Source: an uncultured Helicobacter sp.
GTDB lineage: Bacteria; Campylobacterota; Campylobacteria; Campylobacterales; Helicobacteraceae
NCBI GenBank assembly: GCA_947177485.1
Contig: CAMWUR010000008.1
Span: forward strand, 1-51,276
Length of the DNA stretch: 51,276 nt
Direction: 5' to 3'
Shown piece by piece: positions 19,443-28,899 of this stretch (position 1 is its first letter; every line of letters starts with the position of its first letter). A program made the position numbers and the translations under genes. A model generated the notes under the pieces. The model was given only the letters and a program-made list of their open reading frames with translations, was not told the origin of the DNA and searched no databases.

Positions 19443-20243
19443 TTATTCGGCGATAGTAAATGCACCTTTGAGTTGTGGGTGGCTGCTGATGAAATCGCGC
19501 GCTTCATCGGCACTATTGAATCCCGAGAGCATCACACGATAAATGGGCGCTCCATTGAGCTCAAATTCTCGCACAACGGCTGTGTAGGGTGTGAAATGAC
19601 TATTGGCATTTTTGAAAGTTTGCGCACCTTGCTCACGGCGAAATGCGCCGATTTGGACAAGGAATCGTCCAAGCGGCATGGAGCTTTGCACTTTGCCGAT
19701 TGGAAACTCTTGTGTCTGCACGACAACTTGTGGCAGCGAAGGCACACTATCATTAGAAATGACACCATTAAAGCCCAGCACCTCGAGCACCACAGGTGCT
19801 GTGCCTGTTTTAATCATATCGATTTCTTGCGCGCCTGTTTGCGAGAGGTCAATCACGCGCCCTTCGACAAATGGACCCCTATCATTAATCCGCACAACGG
19901 TGCTAAGCCCGTTGTTTTGGTTGGTTACTTTCACGATTGTGTTCATCGGAAAAGTCTTGTGTGCAGCGGTTTTTGCGTGCATATTGTACGATTCGCCATT
20001 TGATGTCGTACGCCCATGAAAATCGGGACCATACCAGCTTGCAAGCCCGCTTTCTTGTGTGCCCACAGCAACTTCGCTTGGATAGTACCATTTGCCATTG
20101 ATTTGGTAGGGCTTCATACTTCCGCTCCCGCCGATAGCGCCCGAGCTTGGCGCATCGACAGGCACGTTAGGCGAGCTTGTACAAGCGGTGATGAACAATA
20201 CGATAGCAAAACTTCCAATCCATGAACGCAAAAGCATGCGCAT
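19443..20243 (-). CDS. rlpA: RlpA-like lipoprotein with SPOR domain
   Basis: A septal or pole-associated lytic transglycosylase of the outer membrane. The 266-residue protein has a lipobox (FITAC, lipidated Cys21), then the double-psi beta-barrel ([37 protein letters not shown]), and a C-terminal SPOR domain (about 190-266; [17 protein letters not shown]) that binds denuded glycan. The invariant Asp-Arg-Gly-Pro segment is intact. Nine bases separate it from hisB and from mltD. H. pylori HP1571 occupies the same position. Confidence 0.93.
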   Translation of the reverse strand: MRMLLRSWIGSFAIVLFITACTSSPNVPVDAPSSGAIGGSGSMKPYQINGKWYYPSEVAVGTQESGLASWYGPDFHGRTTSNGESYNMHAKTAAHKTFPMNTIVKVTNQNNGLSTVVRINDRGPFVEGRVIDLSQTGAQEIDMIKTGTAPVVLEVLGFNGVISNDSVPSLPQVVVQTQEFPIGKVQSSMPLGRFLVQIGAFRREQGAQTFKNANSHFTPYTAVVREFELNGAPIYRVMLSGFNSADEARDFISSHPQLKGAFTIAE

Positions 20244-20252
20244 TCTTTCTCC

Positions 20253-21251
20253 TTATTTTTGGGTTTCCCATTGGAATCGCATGCGCGTGGGTTGATTGCC
20301 GATGGGGTATGTGCCAACAAATCGTGGCTCTGTGGCTGTACTCTTACCATACATGCGCTCAAACTCATTGCTGCGGTAAGTGCTAAGATTTTCATAGGGG
20401 ATATGCACGAAATAGCGCCGTCCATCGCGCGGAATCTGCATGCGCTTGATGTGGGGATTGTAGTGTCGCAATTCTGCAAGGCTCATTCCCGCACTTTGGG
20501 CAATCTGTGCGAGCGTGCGCACGCCATTGAGTTCAATTGTGGCAATCATCGGGCTGCCGATTCCACGATTGAGTAGGTATTCATAGCTACTTTCTTTGAG
20601 TGCATCGACATTATGAAGCAACATCGAGACATAGAGAATCTTGCGGATATAGTTACGGCTTTCTAAAGGAATATAGGGATTGTTTTCGTCAAGCAGAATC
20701 TCAATATTGTCGCTGCCAGCTTCGGCTATCGCGCGTCCCAGTCTGCCTTCGCCGCAATTGTAGGCAATCGCTGCGAGATACCATTTGCCAAATGTCGCAT
20801 GCAGCTGCTTGAGGTAGGCAATTGCTGCTTGTGTTGAGCGCACAGGGTCGAGCCGCTCGTCCATGTGTGAATCGACACGAAGCCCCAGCATTTTTGCCGT
20901 TTTGGGCATAAACTGCCAGATTCCCATTGCCTTTTTGCTCGATTTTGCATTGGGCGAGAAATTGGATTCGACAAGAGCGAGATAGAGAAACTCGGGCGGG
21001 ATTCCTGATTCTTTAATCATTTCCTTGAGCAGCGGGATAAAGCGCTCGCCTCCCTCGTAGCCTTTCAGGAAAATGCGGTCGCGCAAACCATTGTCCATTG
21101 CATTGCGAAATGATAAGAACAGCTCATGGTTTGCAAATGCTGCTTGTACATCAAATTTTTCAAACACATTTGCCATTGCTCCTTCGTTGGGGAAGTCAAA
21201 TGCGGCGATTCCTAAAGCGGTACTCAAAATACAGGCACATAAAAATTTCAC
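20253..21251 (-). CDS. mltD: Membrane-bound lytic transglycosylase, MltD-like
   Basis: Cleaves peptidoglycan glycan strands. The 332-residue protein has a signal peptide (residues 1-18), the SLT domain with catalytic Glu95 (LALVESNFSP), MGIWQFMPKTAKMLGL and AIAYNCGEGRLGRAI, then one LysM-type module (GVRTLAQIAQSAGMSLAELR). MltD of E. coli has more LysM repeats. The start is GTG at 21251 behind GGAG. It is the first gene of the long minus-strand run; A/T-rich sequence at 21255-21300 may hold the promoter. The homologue in H. pylori is HP1572 (formerly DniR). Confidence 0.9.
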   Translation of the reverse strand: MKFLCACILSTALGIAAFDFPNEGAMANVFEKFDVQAAFANHELFLSFRNAMDNGLRDRIFLKGYEGGERFIPLLKEMIKESGIPPEFLYLALVESNFSPNAKSSKKAMGIWQFMPKTAKMLGLRVDSHMDERLDPVRSTQAAIAYLKQLHATFGKWYLAAIAYNCGEGRLGRAIAEAGSDNIEILLDENNPYIPLESRNYIRKILYVSMLLHNVDALKESSYEYLLNRGIGSPMIATIELNGVRTLAQIAQSAGMSLAELRHYNPHIKRMQIPRDGRRYFVHIPYENLSTYRSNEFERMYGKSTATEPRFVGTYPIGNQPTRMRFQWETQK

Positions 21252-21327
21252 TCTCTCACTCCAAATTTATATTTTGTCCAGTTTTAGCATAAAGCGCGAT
21301 TGTATCCAAATGCGCTTAAAGTCGCCT

Positions 21328-22104
21328 TTAACATGAACAAGCCATTCTTAGTCCAAAAAGAATATCGGCATTTTTATCGGTGAGTGTGCTGATATTTTCG
21401 GTTGTGGTTTGGAGAATCTCTGCCATTTTTTGTGCGATAAGCGGGATATAGACGGGCGAGTTGCGTGTGCCTCTGTGTGGCTCGGGGGTGAGATAGGGCG
21501 CATCCGTTTCGAGCAGCAGGCGCTCACGCGGAATCTGTGGCAGGATTTGCACAAGCCGCCGTGCGTTTTTGAATGTCAGCACGCCACCAATGCCATAATA
21601 AAAAGTCTCGGAAAGTTCAAGCAGAATCGAATCCGCATTGAAGCAATGCAACACACCGCGCAAACGTTTGTGGTCGAATGTGCGCAGAATCTGCAAGACA
21701 TCGGCTGACGCTTCGCGAATATGCAAGATGAGTGGCAATTCAAACTCGATTGCGAGGCGAATTTGCGCGGCAAAAATCTCTTTTTGAATCTGTTTGGTTG
21801 CTTCGGAATCATGCGATGACAACCGATAATAATCAAGCCCGCATTCACCAACAGCCACGCAGCGCGAATCGGTGATATAGGAACGCAAGAGTTGTTCATC
21901 ATAATCCTCCGCGCAATTTGGATGCACGCCAACAGCGAAATAGACGCAATCGAATTGATGGCTAATTGCGTGTGCCTTTGCAAGGTCTTTTGGGTCGGCT
22001 GCGGGGATAATAAAATGGCTTACGCCTTGTTGTTGCGCCGCGTGGAGAATCGCTTCAAGATTTGTATAGCCCGCATCATCAAGATGACAATGTGTATCAA
22101 TCAT
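21328..22104 (-). CDS. tatD: TatD-family metal-dependent hydrolase
   Basis: A TIM-barrel nuclease family with roles in DNA repair or tRNA/DNA quality control. The 258-residue protein shows IDTHCHLDD (metal His pair), GVHPN, VGECGLDYYR (Glu ligand), LHIREA, HCFNA and LLETDAPYLTP. AAGG precedes the chosen ATG at 22104. Upstream in-frame codons to 22143 have no signal and are excluded. It is divergent from ribE with 60 bases between them, the same pair as H. pylori HP1573/HP1574. Confidence 0.93.
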   Translation of the reverse strand: MIDTHCHLDDAGYTNLEAILHAAQQQGVSHFIIPAADPKDLAKAHAISHQFDCVYFAVGVHPNCAEDYDEQLLRSYITDSRCVAVGECGLDYYRLSSHDSEATKQIQKEIFAAQIRLAIEFELPLILHIREASADVLQILRTFDHKRLRGVLHCFNADSILLELSETFYYGIGGVLTFKNARRLVQILPQIPRERLLLETDAPYLTPEPHRGTRNSPVYIPLIAQKMAEILQTTTENISTLTDKNADILFGLRMACSC

Positions 22105-22119
22105 CGCATTTCCTTGTGT

Positions 22120-22125
22120 TATAAT
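22120..22125 (+). promoter_or_regulatory. -10 box for ribE
   Basis: TATAAT 40 bases before the ribE ATG in the short divergent gap with tatD. A G-rich ribosome-binding site (GAGGGGA, 22156-22162) follows. Confidence 0.55.
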
Positions 22126-22164
22126 GCGCAAAAGAGTATCCAAAAAGAGACAATCGAGGGGAAT

Positions 22165-22806
22165 ATGTTCAATGGACTAGTGCGTGAGATTGGCAGTGTG
22201 CGGAGTTTTGATTCGCGTTTACTTCGTGTTGTTTCGGGCTTGCGCCCTCATCTTGGCGATAGTATTGCCGTCAATGGCGCGTGCTTGAGCGTTGTTGCGC
22301 TGCACAAAGACGGCTTTAGTGTCGAGGTAAGCAGCGAAAGCGCACGTTGTTTGGCGCTCGAAAATTTTTGTGGCAAAGTGCATTTAGAACCAGCAATGCG
22401 CTTTGGGCAGGGTGTTGATGGGCATTTAATGCAGGGACATATTGATGCGCTTGGCGTGATTGAGCGCATTTGCCCCAATGCCGTGGGGATTGATTTTTTT
22501 GTGAGCCTTGATTCGGATTCGCTGCGCTTTGTTGTCCCAAAAGGTAGCATTGCTGTCGAGGGTGTGAGCCTCACAATCAACGACGTGAGCGCAACAGGAT
22601 TCCGATTGACGCTCATTCCGCTGACATTTCGCGAAACACTCTTTGGTACTTTTGCTAAAGGCAGGCGCGTGCATATCGAAACGGATATGTTTGTACGTTC
22701 TCTTGCACATTTGCTAAAAAACCGCACACAGAGTATGACAGATATTGTCGCAAAGCCACAGCTTTCGCACTCTGCCTATCTTGAACAGCTGCTATGGAGC
22801 TACTAG
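22165..22806 (+). CDS. ribE: Riboflavin synthase alpha chain
   Basis: Dismutates two 6,7-dimethyl-8-ribityllumazine molecules to riboflavin. The 213-residue protein contains two lumazine-binding beta-barrels: MFNGLVREIG...VNGACLSV and VDGHLMQGHIDALGVI...EGVSLTIN. The VNGAC/EGVSLT pair is the expected duplicated motif. Strong GAGGGGA and a TATAAT upstream support the start. The 3' end shares the tetranucleotide CTAG with aroE on the other strand, so each strand reads TAG. Named ribC in some H. pylori annotations. Confidence 0.94.
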   Translation: MFNGLVREIGSVRSFDSRLLRVVSGLRPHLGDSIAVNGACLSVVALHKDGFSVEVSSESARCLALENFCGKVHLEPAMRFGQGVDGHLMQGHIDALGVIERICPNAVGIDFFVSLDSDSLRFVVPKGSIAVEGVSLTINDVSATGFRLTLIPLTFRETLFGTFAKGRRVHIETDMFVRSLAHLLKNRTQSMTDIVAKPQLSHSAYLEQLLWSY

Positions 22807-23633
22807 ATGGGTGCACATTCACACAGAATCCGATAAGCTTCGTCCTTGTCAATACGTGTCGTTGCATTGGGTTGGATAATGTCAAAAAAGTGTGTCGCGG
22901 CAAGCGCGGCTTGAGTTAGCAACATCTCAAGCCCATCGACAGCTTGAATCTCCAAACTCTGTGCGAGCGCAAAAAGAGGTGTTGTGTGCCCATAGACAAT
23001 ATCAACAAGCAGGCTTTGTGGTTGTGCCTTGAGTGTCTTGAGCAGGGCGGTCATTTTGTCAATCGGTAGCGGCAAGCTGTCGTCTGTGAGCCCAGCGCTT
23101 GTCGCATTGACGATGAGGTCAAACTGATGGTCATCACTCAAAGCTTCGCTTAACATCGTCTTATAACCTGCGCTTGCGAGCGATTGCAGCCGCGCTTGCG
23201 AGCGATTGACAATCGTTGTCGGAATCTGATGTTGGCGCAAGATGTAGGCAATTGCCTTTGCGCTGCCTCCTGCACCGATGAGCAGGGCATTTTTAGGGAT
23301 AAATCGCTTGGCAATAATGCGATAGAATCCTTCGGCGTCTGTATTGTAGCCTATGACTTTGTCGCCCTCACGTACAATTGTATTCACCGAGCCAATCTCG
23401 CGTGCCACGCCACGTATCTCATCGCATTCAGCAAACGCAATTTCTTTGAATGGAATTGTTACATTCGCGCCGCTAAAGCCATGCGCACGCAAGGTTGCCA
23501 CAGGCGATTCGCCCTCTTTGAGTAGGAACTGACTATAACGTGCGCCTAGCTGCAGACGTTCAAAAAACGCGTTATAGAGGATAGGCGACTTGGAATGCGC
23601 AATGGGATTCCCAAACACGACAAAATAATGCAT
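22803..23633 (-). CDS. aroE: Shikimate dehydrogenase
   Basis: Reduces 3-dehydroshikimate with NADPH in aromatic amino acid and chorismate synthesis; chorismate also feeds the futalosine pathway (mqnE). The 276-residue protein has GNPIAHSKSP (substrate), NVTIPFKE with the catalytic Lys, NTDAEGFYR, the nucleotide loop GAGGSAKA, VNRSQAR and NATSAG. The ATG follows the stop of the upstream SH3 gene directly (TGAATG). It converges on ribE with overlapping stops. Length is normal. Confidence 0.95.
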   Translation of the reverse strand: MHYFVVFGNPIAHSKSPILYNAFFERLQLGARYSQFLLKEGESPVATLRAHGFSGANVTIPFKEIAFAECDEIRGVAREIGSVNTIVREGDKVIGYNTDAEGFYRIIAKRFIPKNALLIGAGGSAKAIAYILRQHQIPTTIVNRSQARLQSLASAGYKTMLSEALSDDHQFDLIVNATSAGLTDDSLPLPIDKMTALLKTLKAQPQSLLVDIVYGHTTPLFALAQSLEIQAVDGLEMLLTQAALAATHFFDIIQPNATTRIDKDEAYRILCECAPI

Positions 23634-24368
23634 TCATTCTCCTTTGAGCTTGAGTAAGTTTTTATAAATCCAGCCTTCTTGTGTGCGTACCCAGCCATTT
23701 TTCTCTTCGATGGCAACAATGCTATCATTTTGCGATTTCTTGGCAACAACGCGTGCAGATGTCGATGGCGCTTCGCGTACATTGATGCCATTAGAGACGA
23801 CTTCGTATGTCGTGCCTGTCATCTCGGGTGCATTGGGCGCGGGAGTATGGGCAATATTGGAATCAAGCGGACGCAAAAATCGTGTCGTTACATAACCTTT
23901 TGTGCCATTCACATCGATTTGTGCCCAACCATTTTCTTGCTGCATAACTTCAACAATATTGCCACGCGAAATTGCTGCGATAATGGGTGCTCCAGATTTG
24001 GGATTGTTGCGGACATTGAGCGAGCGCACGTCAACTACAAAGGTATTTGCATTCACGAGATTTGGTGCAGCAGGCTCTGTCGCGTCAATTTTGGGCACGA
24101 CAGATTCTGTCGGTTCTGTTGCTATTGCTATGGACGTTTGTGGCTCTGCCACAGATTCGATGGGGTCAAGAATGGGCACAGAGGCGATTGGTGTGGTTTC
24201 AAGAGGAATCAACGTTTCATTTGTGAGGTTTGGATTCATCTCTTGCCCTATGTCATAGATGTAGAGCTGAAAAATGAAATAATACAAGCCAAACCCTAGC
24301 ACAAAAATAAAGAATGGCAGATAATACAAGCGCAACAAGAGCTTGAAAGACATTGGCTTTTGTTTCAT
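23634..24368 (-). CDS. Membrane-anchored double SH3 protein
   Basis: A 244-residue protein of unknown role. It has an N-terminal cytoplasmic tail, one membrane segment (about residues 12-33), a Pro/Thr/Glu-rich linker (45-95), and two bacterial SH3b domains: VVDVRSLNVRNNPKSGAP to TRFLRP, and YEVVSNGINVREAPSTSA to YKNLLKL. Such proteins usually bind the cell wall or sense envelope state. The start at 24368 is chosen because GGGAA lies upstream and it begins with a basic Met-Lys-Gln-Lys before the membrane span; ATGs at 24380, 24392 and 24395 lack sites. It follows purM (overlap avoided) and abuts aroE. Confidence 0.78.
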   Translation of the reverse strand: MKQKPMSFKLLLRLYYLPFFIFVLGFGLYYFIFQLYIYDIGQEMNPNLTNETLIPLETTPIASVPILDPIESVAEPQTSIAIATEPTESVVPKIDATEPAAPNLVNANTFVVDVRSLNVRNNPKSGAPIIAAISRGNIVEVMQQENGWAQIDVNGTKGYVTTRFLRPLDSNIAHTPAPNAPEMTGTTYEVVSNGINVREAPSTSARVVAKKSQNDSIVAIEEKNGWVRTQEGWIYKNLLKLKGE

Positions 24369-24414
24369 ATTATTTCCCATAGATTGTGTCATCATTGTTG
24401 TGTCGAGAGCTGTA

Positions 24415-25380
24415 TCATTCCAATACAACCCCCTTCCTCCCTTCTTGGATTTCACCGATAATGCAACCATCGCATTGCGCAAGTACATCATCGAGGTGTT
24501 GCTGATTTATAGCCAAAATCATTCCAACTCCCATATTGAAAGTCCTATATGCCTCTTCTTCGGCGACAAATGCACGTAGCCATTCAAAAACAGGCAATTT
24601 TGGAATCGCGCTTTTACGGATATGTGCGCATTGATTGGGTTGCAGAATGCGCGGGAGATTCTCGATAATCCCACCACCCGTGATATGCGCAAGTGCGTTG
24701 ATGTATTTGCGCAAACGTAGAAAGAGTGGGACATAGATTCGCGTTGGAGTAAGCAGGGTTTGCATGTCGGGTCGATTCTGTTGTGTCATTTGCAAGATTT
24801 TGCGCACGAGCGAAAATCCATTGGAATGCAAGCCGCTGCTTGGAATGCCCACGAGCACGTCACCAACCGCGGGCTTTTTAGAAAGCTCTTCGCGCTCGGC
24901 GATTCCCACAGCAAAACCGGCGAGGTCAAAGTCGTTGCCTGCATACATTCCAGGCATTTCAGCGCTTTCTCCCCCCAAAAGCGCGCAGCCAGATTCCTTG
25001 CAGCCCTTTGCGATTCCAGAAATCACTTTGAGCGCTGAATTGGGCTCGAGTTTGCCTGTGGCATAATAATCGAGAAAAAAGAGTGGTGTAGCGAAATTAC
25101 AGATGAGGTCATTGACACACATTGCGACAAGGTCGATTCCAACGGTGTCAAGAATGCCCGATTCGATAGCAAGGCGCAGCTTTGTCCCCACACCATCTGT
25201 CGCGGCGAGTAGAACGGGGTTTTGATAGCCTTTTGGAATTGCAAACGCGCCAGCAAAGCTGCCAATCTCGCCCACGACATGTTGCGTGTAGGTTGCGCGT
25301 GCAAGCGGCGCGAGTGCCTTGACAAGCGCATTGCCCGCGTCAATATCCACGCCAGAATCTGCATAGGTTAATTTTTCCAT
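24415..25380 (-). CDS. purM: Phosphoribosylformylglycinamidine cyclo-ligase
   Basis: Fifth step of de novo purine synthesis (AIR synthetase). The 321-residue protein has TYADSGVDIDAGN, the ATP segment LAATDGVGTKLRLA, MCVNDLICNFATPLFFLDYYA, LLGGESAEMPGMY and GIPSSGLHSNGFSL. GGGAGAGA precedes the ATG at 25380; the in-frame codons upstream of it do not match the family. H. pylori lacks this pathway, so its presence is a species marker. It is 43 bases from argG in the same direction. Confidence 0.95.
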   Translation of the reverse strand: MEKLTYADSGVDIDAGNALVKALAPLARATYTQHVVGEIGSFAGAFAIPKGYQNPVLLAATDGVGTKLRLAIESGILDTVGIDLVAMCVNDLICNFATPLFFLDYYATGKLEPNSALKVISGIAKGCKESGCALLGGESAEMPGMYAGNDFDLAGFAVGIAEREELSKKPAVGDVLVGIPSSGLHSNGFSLVRKILQMTQQNRPDMQTLLTPTRIYVPLFLRLRKYINALAHITGGGIIENLPRILQPNQCAHIRKSAIPKLPVFEWLRAFVAEEEAYRTFNMGVGMILAINQQHLDDVLAQCDGCIIGEIQEGRKGVVLE

Positions 25381-25423
25381 TCTCTCTCCCAAATGCAGGA
25401 TTCTAACACGCGAATGTAAATAT

Positions 25424-26635
25424 TTATTTTTTGCCTTTGTTGGCGATAATAAAGCGCAAAGCATTGAGTTTGATAAAGCCCTCGGCATCTTTTTGGTTAT
25501 AGACTTCGTCTTCTTCAAATGTGCTGTATGCCGCGCTAAAGAGTGAGTGTTTCGATTCTCTACCCGTAACGATGACATTGCCCTTGTAGAGCTTCAATCG
25601 CACGTTGCCGCTGACATGTTTTTGTGTGTAGTTGATGAGCTTTTGCAACGCTTTGCGCTCGGGCGAGTACCAATAGCCATTATAGATAAGCGCGGCATAG
25701 CGCGGCATGAGCTCGTCTTTGAGATGTGCGGCTTCTCTGTCGAGGCAGAGCGATTCGATAGCGCGATGTGCTTTGAGATAAATCGTTCCGCCCGGTGTCT
25801 CATAGCACCCGCGCGATTTCATGCCCACAGAGCGGTTTTCCACCAAATCGAGCCGCCCGATTCCATGTTTGCAACCTAGCTTATTGAGTTTGTCCCAAAA
25901 TGCAGCGGGGCTTAGTTCTTTGCCATTAATGCTCACGCCATCGCCTTTTTCAAATCCAATCGTGATTTCTTCGGGTTTATCGGGCGCTTTCTCGGGGCTC
26001 GTGCTCCAGCGCCACATCGATTCATCAGGCTCGGCATTGGGGTCTTCGAGAATCTGCCCTTCATAGCTGATGTGCAAGAGGTTTGCATCCATTGAATAGG
26101 GCGATTGCTTGCCTTGTTTTTCAATCGGGATTCCGGCGTTTTTGGCGTATTTCAAGAGCTTTTCGCGGCTGTTTAAATCCCAAATGCGCCATGGAGCAAT
26201 CACCTTGATGTCGGGCTTCAGCGCATACGCACCAAGCTCGAATCGCACTTGGTCGTTACCCTTGCCCGTTGCGCCATGCGCAATCGCGTCTGCGCCAACT
26301 TTGTTGGCAATCTTGACGAGATGTTTGGCAATCAGTGGGCGCGCGATACTTGTGCCAAGCAGATACTCGCCCTCATAAATCGCATTTGCTCGAAACATTG
26401 GAAAGACAAAATCTTTGACAAATTCCTCGCGCAAATCTTCGATGAACACATTTTCGGGTGCGATTCCAAGCAGCAACGCCTTTTTGCGCGCCGGCTCGAG
26501 CTCCTCTCCTTGCCCAATATCAGCAGTGAATGTTACCACTTCGCACTGATAGGTTTCGGCAAGCCATTTGAGAATCACGCTCGTATCAAGCCCTCCAGAA
26601 TACGCAAGGACAACCTTTTTGATTTTGTGTTTCAT
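25424..26635 (-). CDS. argG: Argininosuccinate synthase
   Basis: Joins citrulline and aspartate using ATP, the penultimate step of arginine synthesis. The 403-residue protein has the PP-loop [53 protein letters not shown] and the C-terminal [13 protein letters not shown] precedes the ATG at 26635. An upstream open stretch to 26911 overlaps the S4-domain gene on the other strand and is not coding. H. pylori does not encode it. The promoter is probably the 10-base bidirectional element at 26663-26672. Confidence 0.96.
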   Translation of the reverse strand: MKHKIKKVVLAYSGGLDTSVILKWLAETYQCEVVTFTADIGQGEELEPARKKALLLGIAPENVFIEDLREEFVKDFVFPMFRANAIYEGEYLLGTSIARPLIAKHLVKIANKVGADAIAHGATGKGNDQVRFELGAYALKPDIKVIAPWRIWDLNSREKLLKYAKNAGIPIEKQGKQSPYSMDANLLHISYEGQILEDPNAEPDESMWRWSTSPEKAPDKPEEITIGFEKGDGVSINGKELSPAAFWDKLNKLGCKHGIGRLDLVENRSVGMKSRGCYETPGGTIYLKAHRAIESLCLDREAAHLKDELMPRYAALIYNGYWYSPERKALQKLINYTQKHVSGNVRLKLYKGNVIVTGRESKHSLFSAAYSTFEEDEVYNQKDAEGFIKLNALRFIIANKGKK

Positions 26636-26662
26636 ACACGTTCCTCCCTTTGGAATGTTTGC

Positions 26663-26672
26663 TATAATTGTA
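26663..26672. promoter_or_regulatory. Overlapping divergent -10 boxes (argG / S4 protein)
   Basis: The plus strand reads TATAAT (26663-26668) toward the S4-domain gene. The minus strand reads TACAAT (26672-26667) toward argG. The two boxes overlap by two bases within a near-palindrome, GCTATAATTGTAGC, so RNA polymerase could hardly occupy both at once. Confidence 0.5.
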
Positions 26673-26692
26673 GCACAACAAGGAGCGAGCTT

Positions 26693-26944
26693 ATGCGAAT
26701 CGATAAATTTTTGAATGCAACTAATCTCGTCAAGCGCCGCAGCATTGCGCAAGATATGATTGCAAGCGGCGCTGTGAAGATGAGCGCACAAGCGGTGAAG
26801 GCAAGCCGCAATGTCAAAGTGGGCGATGTGATAGAACTTGCCTATTTGGAGCACTCGCGATTTTATGAGGTGTTGCAGATTCCGACAACCAAAAATGTGC
26901 CAAAGAACCAAAGCAGCGCCTTTGTGCGCGAGGTGTCTGCCTAG
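26693..26944 (+). CDS. S4-domain RNA-binding protein (RqcP/Hsp15-like)
   Basis: An 83-residue single S4 domain. [23 protein letters not shown] and the loop [13 protein letters not shown] match RqcP (YabO) and Hsp15, which bind 23S rRNA or stalled 50S-peptidyl-tRNA and help RqcH add tails to stuck nascent chains. Which of the two roles applies cannot be told from this window. AAGGAG (26680-26685) precedes the ATG. It converges with folE and the pair shares CTAG as stop codons. Confidence 0.85.
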   Translation: MRIDKFLNATNLVKRRSIAQDMIASGAVKMSAQAVKASRNVKVGDVIELAYLEHSRFYEVLQIPTTKNVPKNQSSAFVREVSA

Positions 26945-27498
26945 TTGCGGATATGCCCCATAAATTCTTCGCGCGTTTTGGCATCACTTTTGAATCGCCC
27001 GCGCAGCGCGCTTGTAATCATTGTGCTATTTTGTTTCTCGACACCGCGCATGAGCATGCACATGTGTTGTGCTTCCGCAACGACCATCACGCCTTTGGGT
27101 GCAAGAAATTCCATGAGTGTGTCGGCGATTTGGGCAGTCATCTGTTCTTGAATCTGTAAGCGCCGTGCGAATGTCTCAACAAGCCGCGCAAGCTTTGAGA
27201 TTCCCACAACGCGATTGTTTGGGATATAGCCAATATGGATTGTGCCAAAAAAAGGCAGCAGATGATGTTCGCACATCGAGTAAAACTCGATATTTTTGAG
27301 CACAACCATTTCATCGCATGCCCCCTGCTCAAACACAGCACTTAGAATCTCTTCAGGGTTTTCATGGTAGCCGCCAAAGAGCTTCTCCCATGATTTCACG
27401 ACACGTTCAGGCGTTTTCAAGAGTCCTTCGCGGCTTTTGTCATCACCGATATAATCAAAAAAAGATTCGATATAGTGGAACATTTCCTCTTGTTTCAT
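26941..27498 (-). CDS. folE: GTP cyclohydrolase I
   Basis: First step of tetrahydrofolate synthesis (GTP to dihydroneopterin triphosphate), and also of queuosine where FolE is shared. The 185-residue protein has [10 protein letters not shown] with zinc ligands Cys76 and a His of the pair at 78-79, [19 protein letters not shown], and [12 protein letters not shown] with the second zinc Cys. Length is normal. Eight bases separate it from htpX upstream, placing it last in a mqnE-gpt-htpX-folE run. Confidence 0.96.
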   Translation of the reverse strand: MKQEEMFHYIESFFDYIGDDKSREGLLKTPERVVKSWEKLFGGYHENPEEILSAVFEQGACDEMVVLKNIEFYSMCEHHLLPFFGTIHIGYIPNNRVVGISKLARLVETFARRLQIQEQMTAQIADTLMEFLAPKGVMVVAEAQHMCMLMRGVEKQNSTMITSALRGRFKSDAKTREEFMGHIRN

Positions 27499-27506
27499 CG
27501 TTATCC

Positions 27507-28436
27507 TTATTTATGCATGAGTGCTCGGATTCGGTTTTCTATGCTTGGGTGCGTGCTTAGAATCTCGCCAAATCCAAAAATGTATGCAGCACGGCGCGTG
27601 GGGTTGGTGTCGACATCGGCAAAATTGTATTTCTCGTAGCTACCGCTGATTTTTTGTAGCGCGGCAATCATCGGGCGATTGTCGTTCATGAGGTATGCCG
27701 CCCCGCTGTCTGCCATGTATTCGCGCGAGCGGCTCAAAAACATCTGCAAAAAGAGCGTGAGCAAGGGCAAGATGAACGAGAGAATCGCAAGGATTGAGCG
27801 CGCTGTTTTTGCGCCATCGTTGCGGTTGCCGCCAAAAAAAGCCATGATCATAAAGTTCAGCGCGAGTGTCATGATGTTCGCAAGGATTCCCACAACGAGT
27901 GTGAGCTGAATGTCGCCATGCCGAATATGGCTCAATTCATGCGCCATCACGGCTTTGATTTCATCGCGGTCAAGCGTGCCAACAAGCGCGCTTGTGAGCG
28001 CAATCAGCGCGTTGTTTTGATTCCAGCCGCTCGCAAAAGCATTGAGATAGGGCGCATCGAGCAGATAGAGACGCGGGCGAAAAGGTGTTTGGGATTGATA
28101 GAGAAGCTCATCGAGAATCTGCACAATCTCCTTTTCTTTTTGTGTTTGTGCGCTTTGTGCCGTGAGTTCCTTATATGTATCACCACTTAACATAATCTGT
28201 CGAAAATTCCCAATGCTATATAGAATCACCGCGATAGCACAAAGCGCCATAATGCAAGTGATAAGCGGAAAGATTTGAAAGCTCAAAAGCGCGCCAAGCG
28301 CTCCAGCAAACGATTGTGCGTTGATACGCACGATGTCGCCCAAAAGTCCAATGCACAAGAATAACGCAAAATAGATGGCAAGCACAGCATTTGTTTTGAG
28401 TTGGTTTGTGCGGATAATGCGTGTGAAGGGATTCAT
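27507..28436 (-). CDS. htpX: HtpX-like membrane metalloprotease
   Basis: An inner-membrane zinc protease for membrane protein quality control. The 309-residue M48 protein has two N-terminal membrane segments (about 17-38 and 53-76), HELSH (166-170, zinc and catalytic Glu) followed by IRHGD, two further hydrophobic segments (175-230), and [13 protein letters not shown] with the third zinc ligand. The start overlaps the preceding gene's stop (ATGA). Length is slightly longer than E. coli HtpX (about 293). Confidence 0.9.
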   Translation of the reverse strand: MNPFTRIIRTNQLKTNAVLAIYFALFLCIGLLGDIVRINAQSFAGALGALLSFQIFPLITCIMALCAIAVILYSIGNFRQIMLSGDTYKELTAQSAQTQKEKEIVQILDELLYQSQTPFRPRLYLLDAPYLNAFASGWNQNNALIALTSALVGTLDRDEIKAVMAHELSHIRHGDIQLTLVVGILANIMTLALNFMIMAFFGGNRNDGAKTARSILAILSFILPLLTLFLQMFLSRSREYMADSGAAYLMNDNRPMIAALQKISGSYEKYNFADVDTNPTRRAAYIFGFGEILSTHPSIENRIRALMHK

Positions 28437-28891
28437 CGTTGTTCAATCCTTTGCCCATCGAGCACATCGACTTCCCAAAAGAACTCAATCCATTCCTCCG
28501 TGCGATGCAGCGCATACGTCGGCATCATGCATGCGCTATCTTTGTAGAAAATTGCTGCGCTTTGTATGCGTGTGCTTGGGTTGCTTGCACTAAGAATCTG
28601 ACAGACCTTGCTCATACTCTCGCCACTATCGACAATATCATCAACCACGAGCACATGTTCATGTCCTTCGAGGCTTGGAATATTTGAGATTTGCAGAAGC
28701 TCCTTTTGCTTGTTGAAATATAATGTTGCATTAATCGTAAAGACATTGCGAATATCAAGTGCGATTCCCAAGAAATGCCCCATCGTCAGCCCACCACGTG
28801 CAATCGCGACAATCGCGCTTGGCGTTGTGTCGAGTTTGCCAACAAGAATCTTCATATCGTCCCGAAAGTTTTCATAGCTATAATAGCGCAT
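28433..28891 (-). CDS. gpt: Purine phosphoribosyltransferase (Gpt-like)
   Basis: A 152-residue type I phosphoribosyltransferase. The PRPP loop is HVLVVDDIVDSGES, and the pyrophosphate loop is AIARGGLTMG. Size and sequence style match the H. pylori protein annotated xanthine-guanine phosphoribosyltransferase, which salvages guanine, xanthine or hypoxanthine, but substrate choice cannot be read from the motifs. It is eight bases from mqnE and overlaps htpX by four. The de novo pathway (purM) is also present, so this is a salvage route. Confidence 0.75.
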   Translation of the reverse strand: MRYYSYENFRDDMKILVGKLDTTPSAIVAIARGGLTMGHFLGIALDIRNVFTINATLYFNKQKELLQISNIPSLEGHEHVLVVDDIVDSGESMSKVCQILSASNPSTRIQSAAIFYKDSACMMPTYALHRTEEWIEFFWEVDVLDGQRIEQR

Positions 28892-28899
28892 TGTTTCCC

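Noticed and set aside
19302-20003. 233-codon open frame opposite hisB and rlpA
   Set aside because: Antisense shadow; the minus-strand proteins have full catalytic motifs.
22105-22164. Shared bidirectional promoter for tatD and ribE
   Set aside because: The only good -10 (22120-22125) is too close to the tatD start on the minus strand: it would remove the tatD ribosome-binding site.
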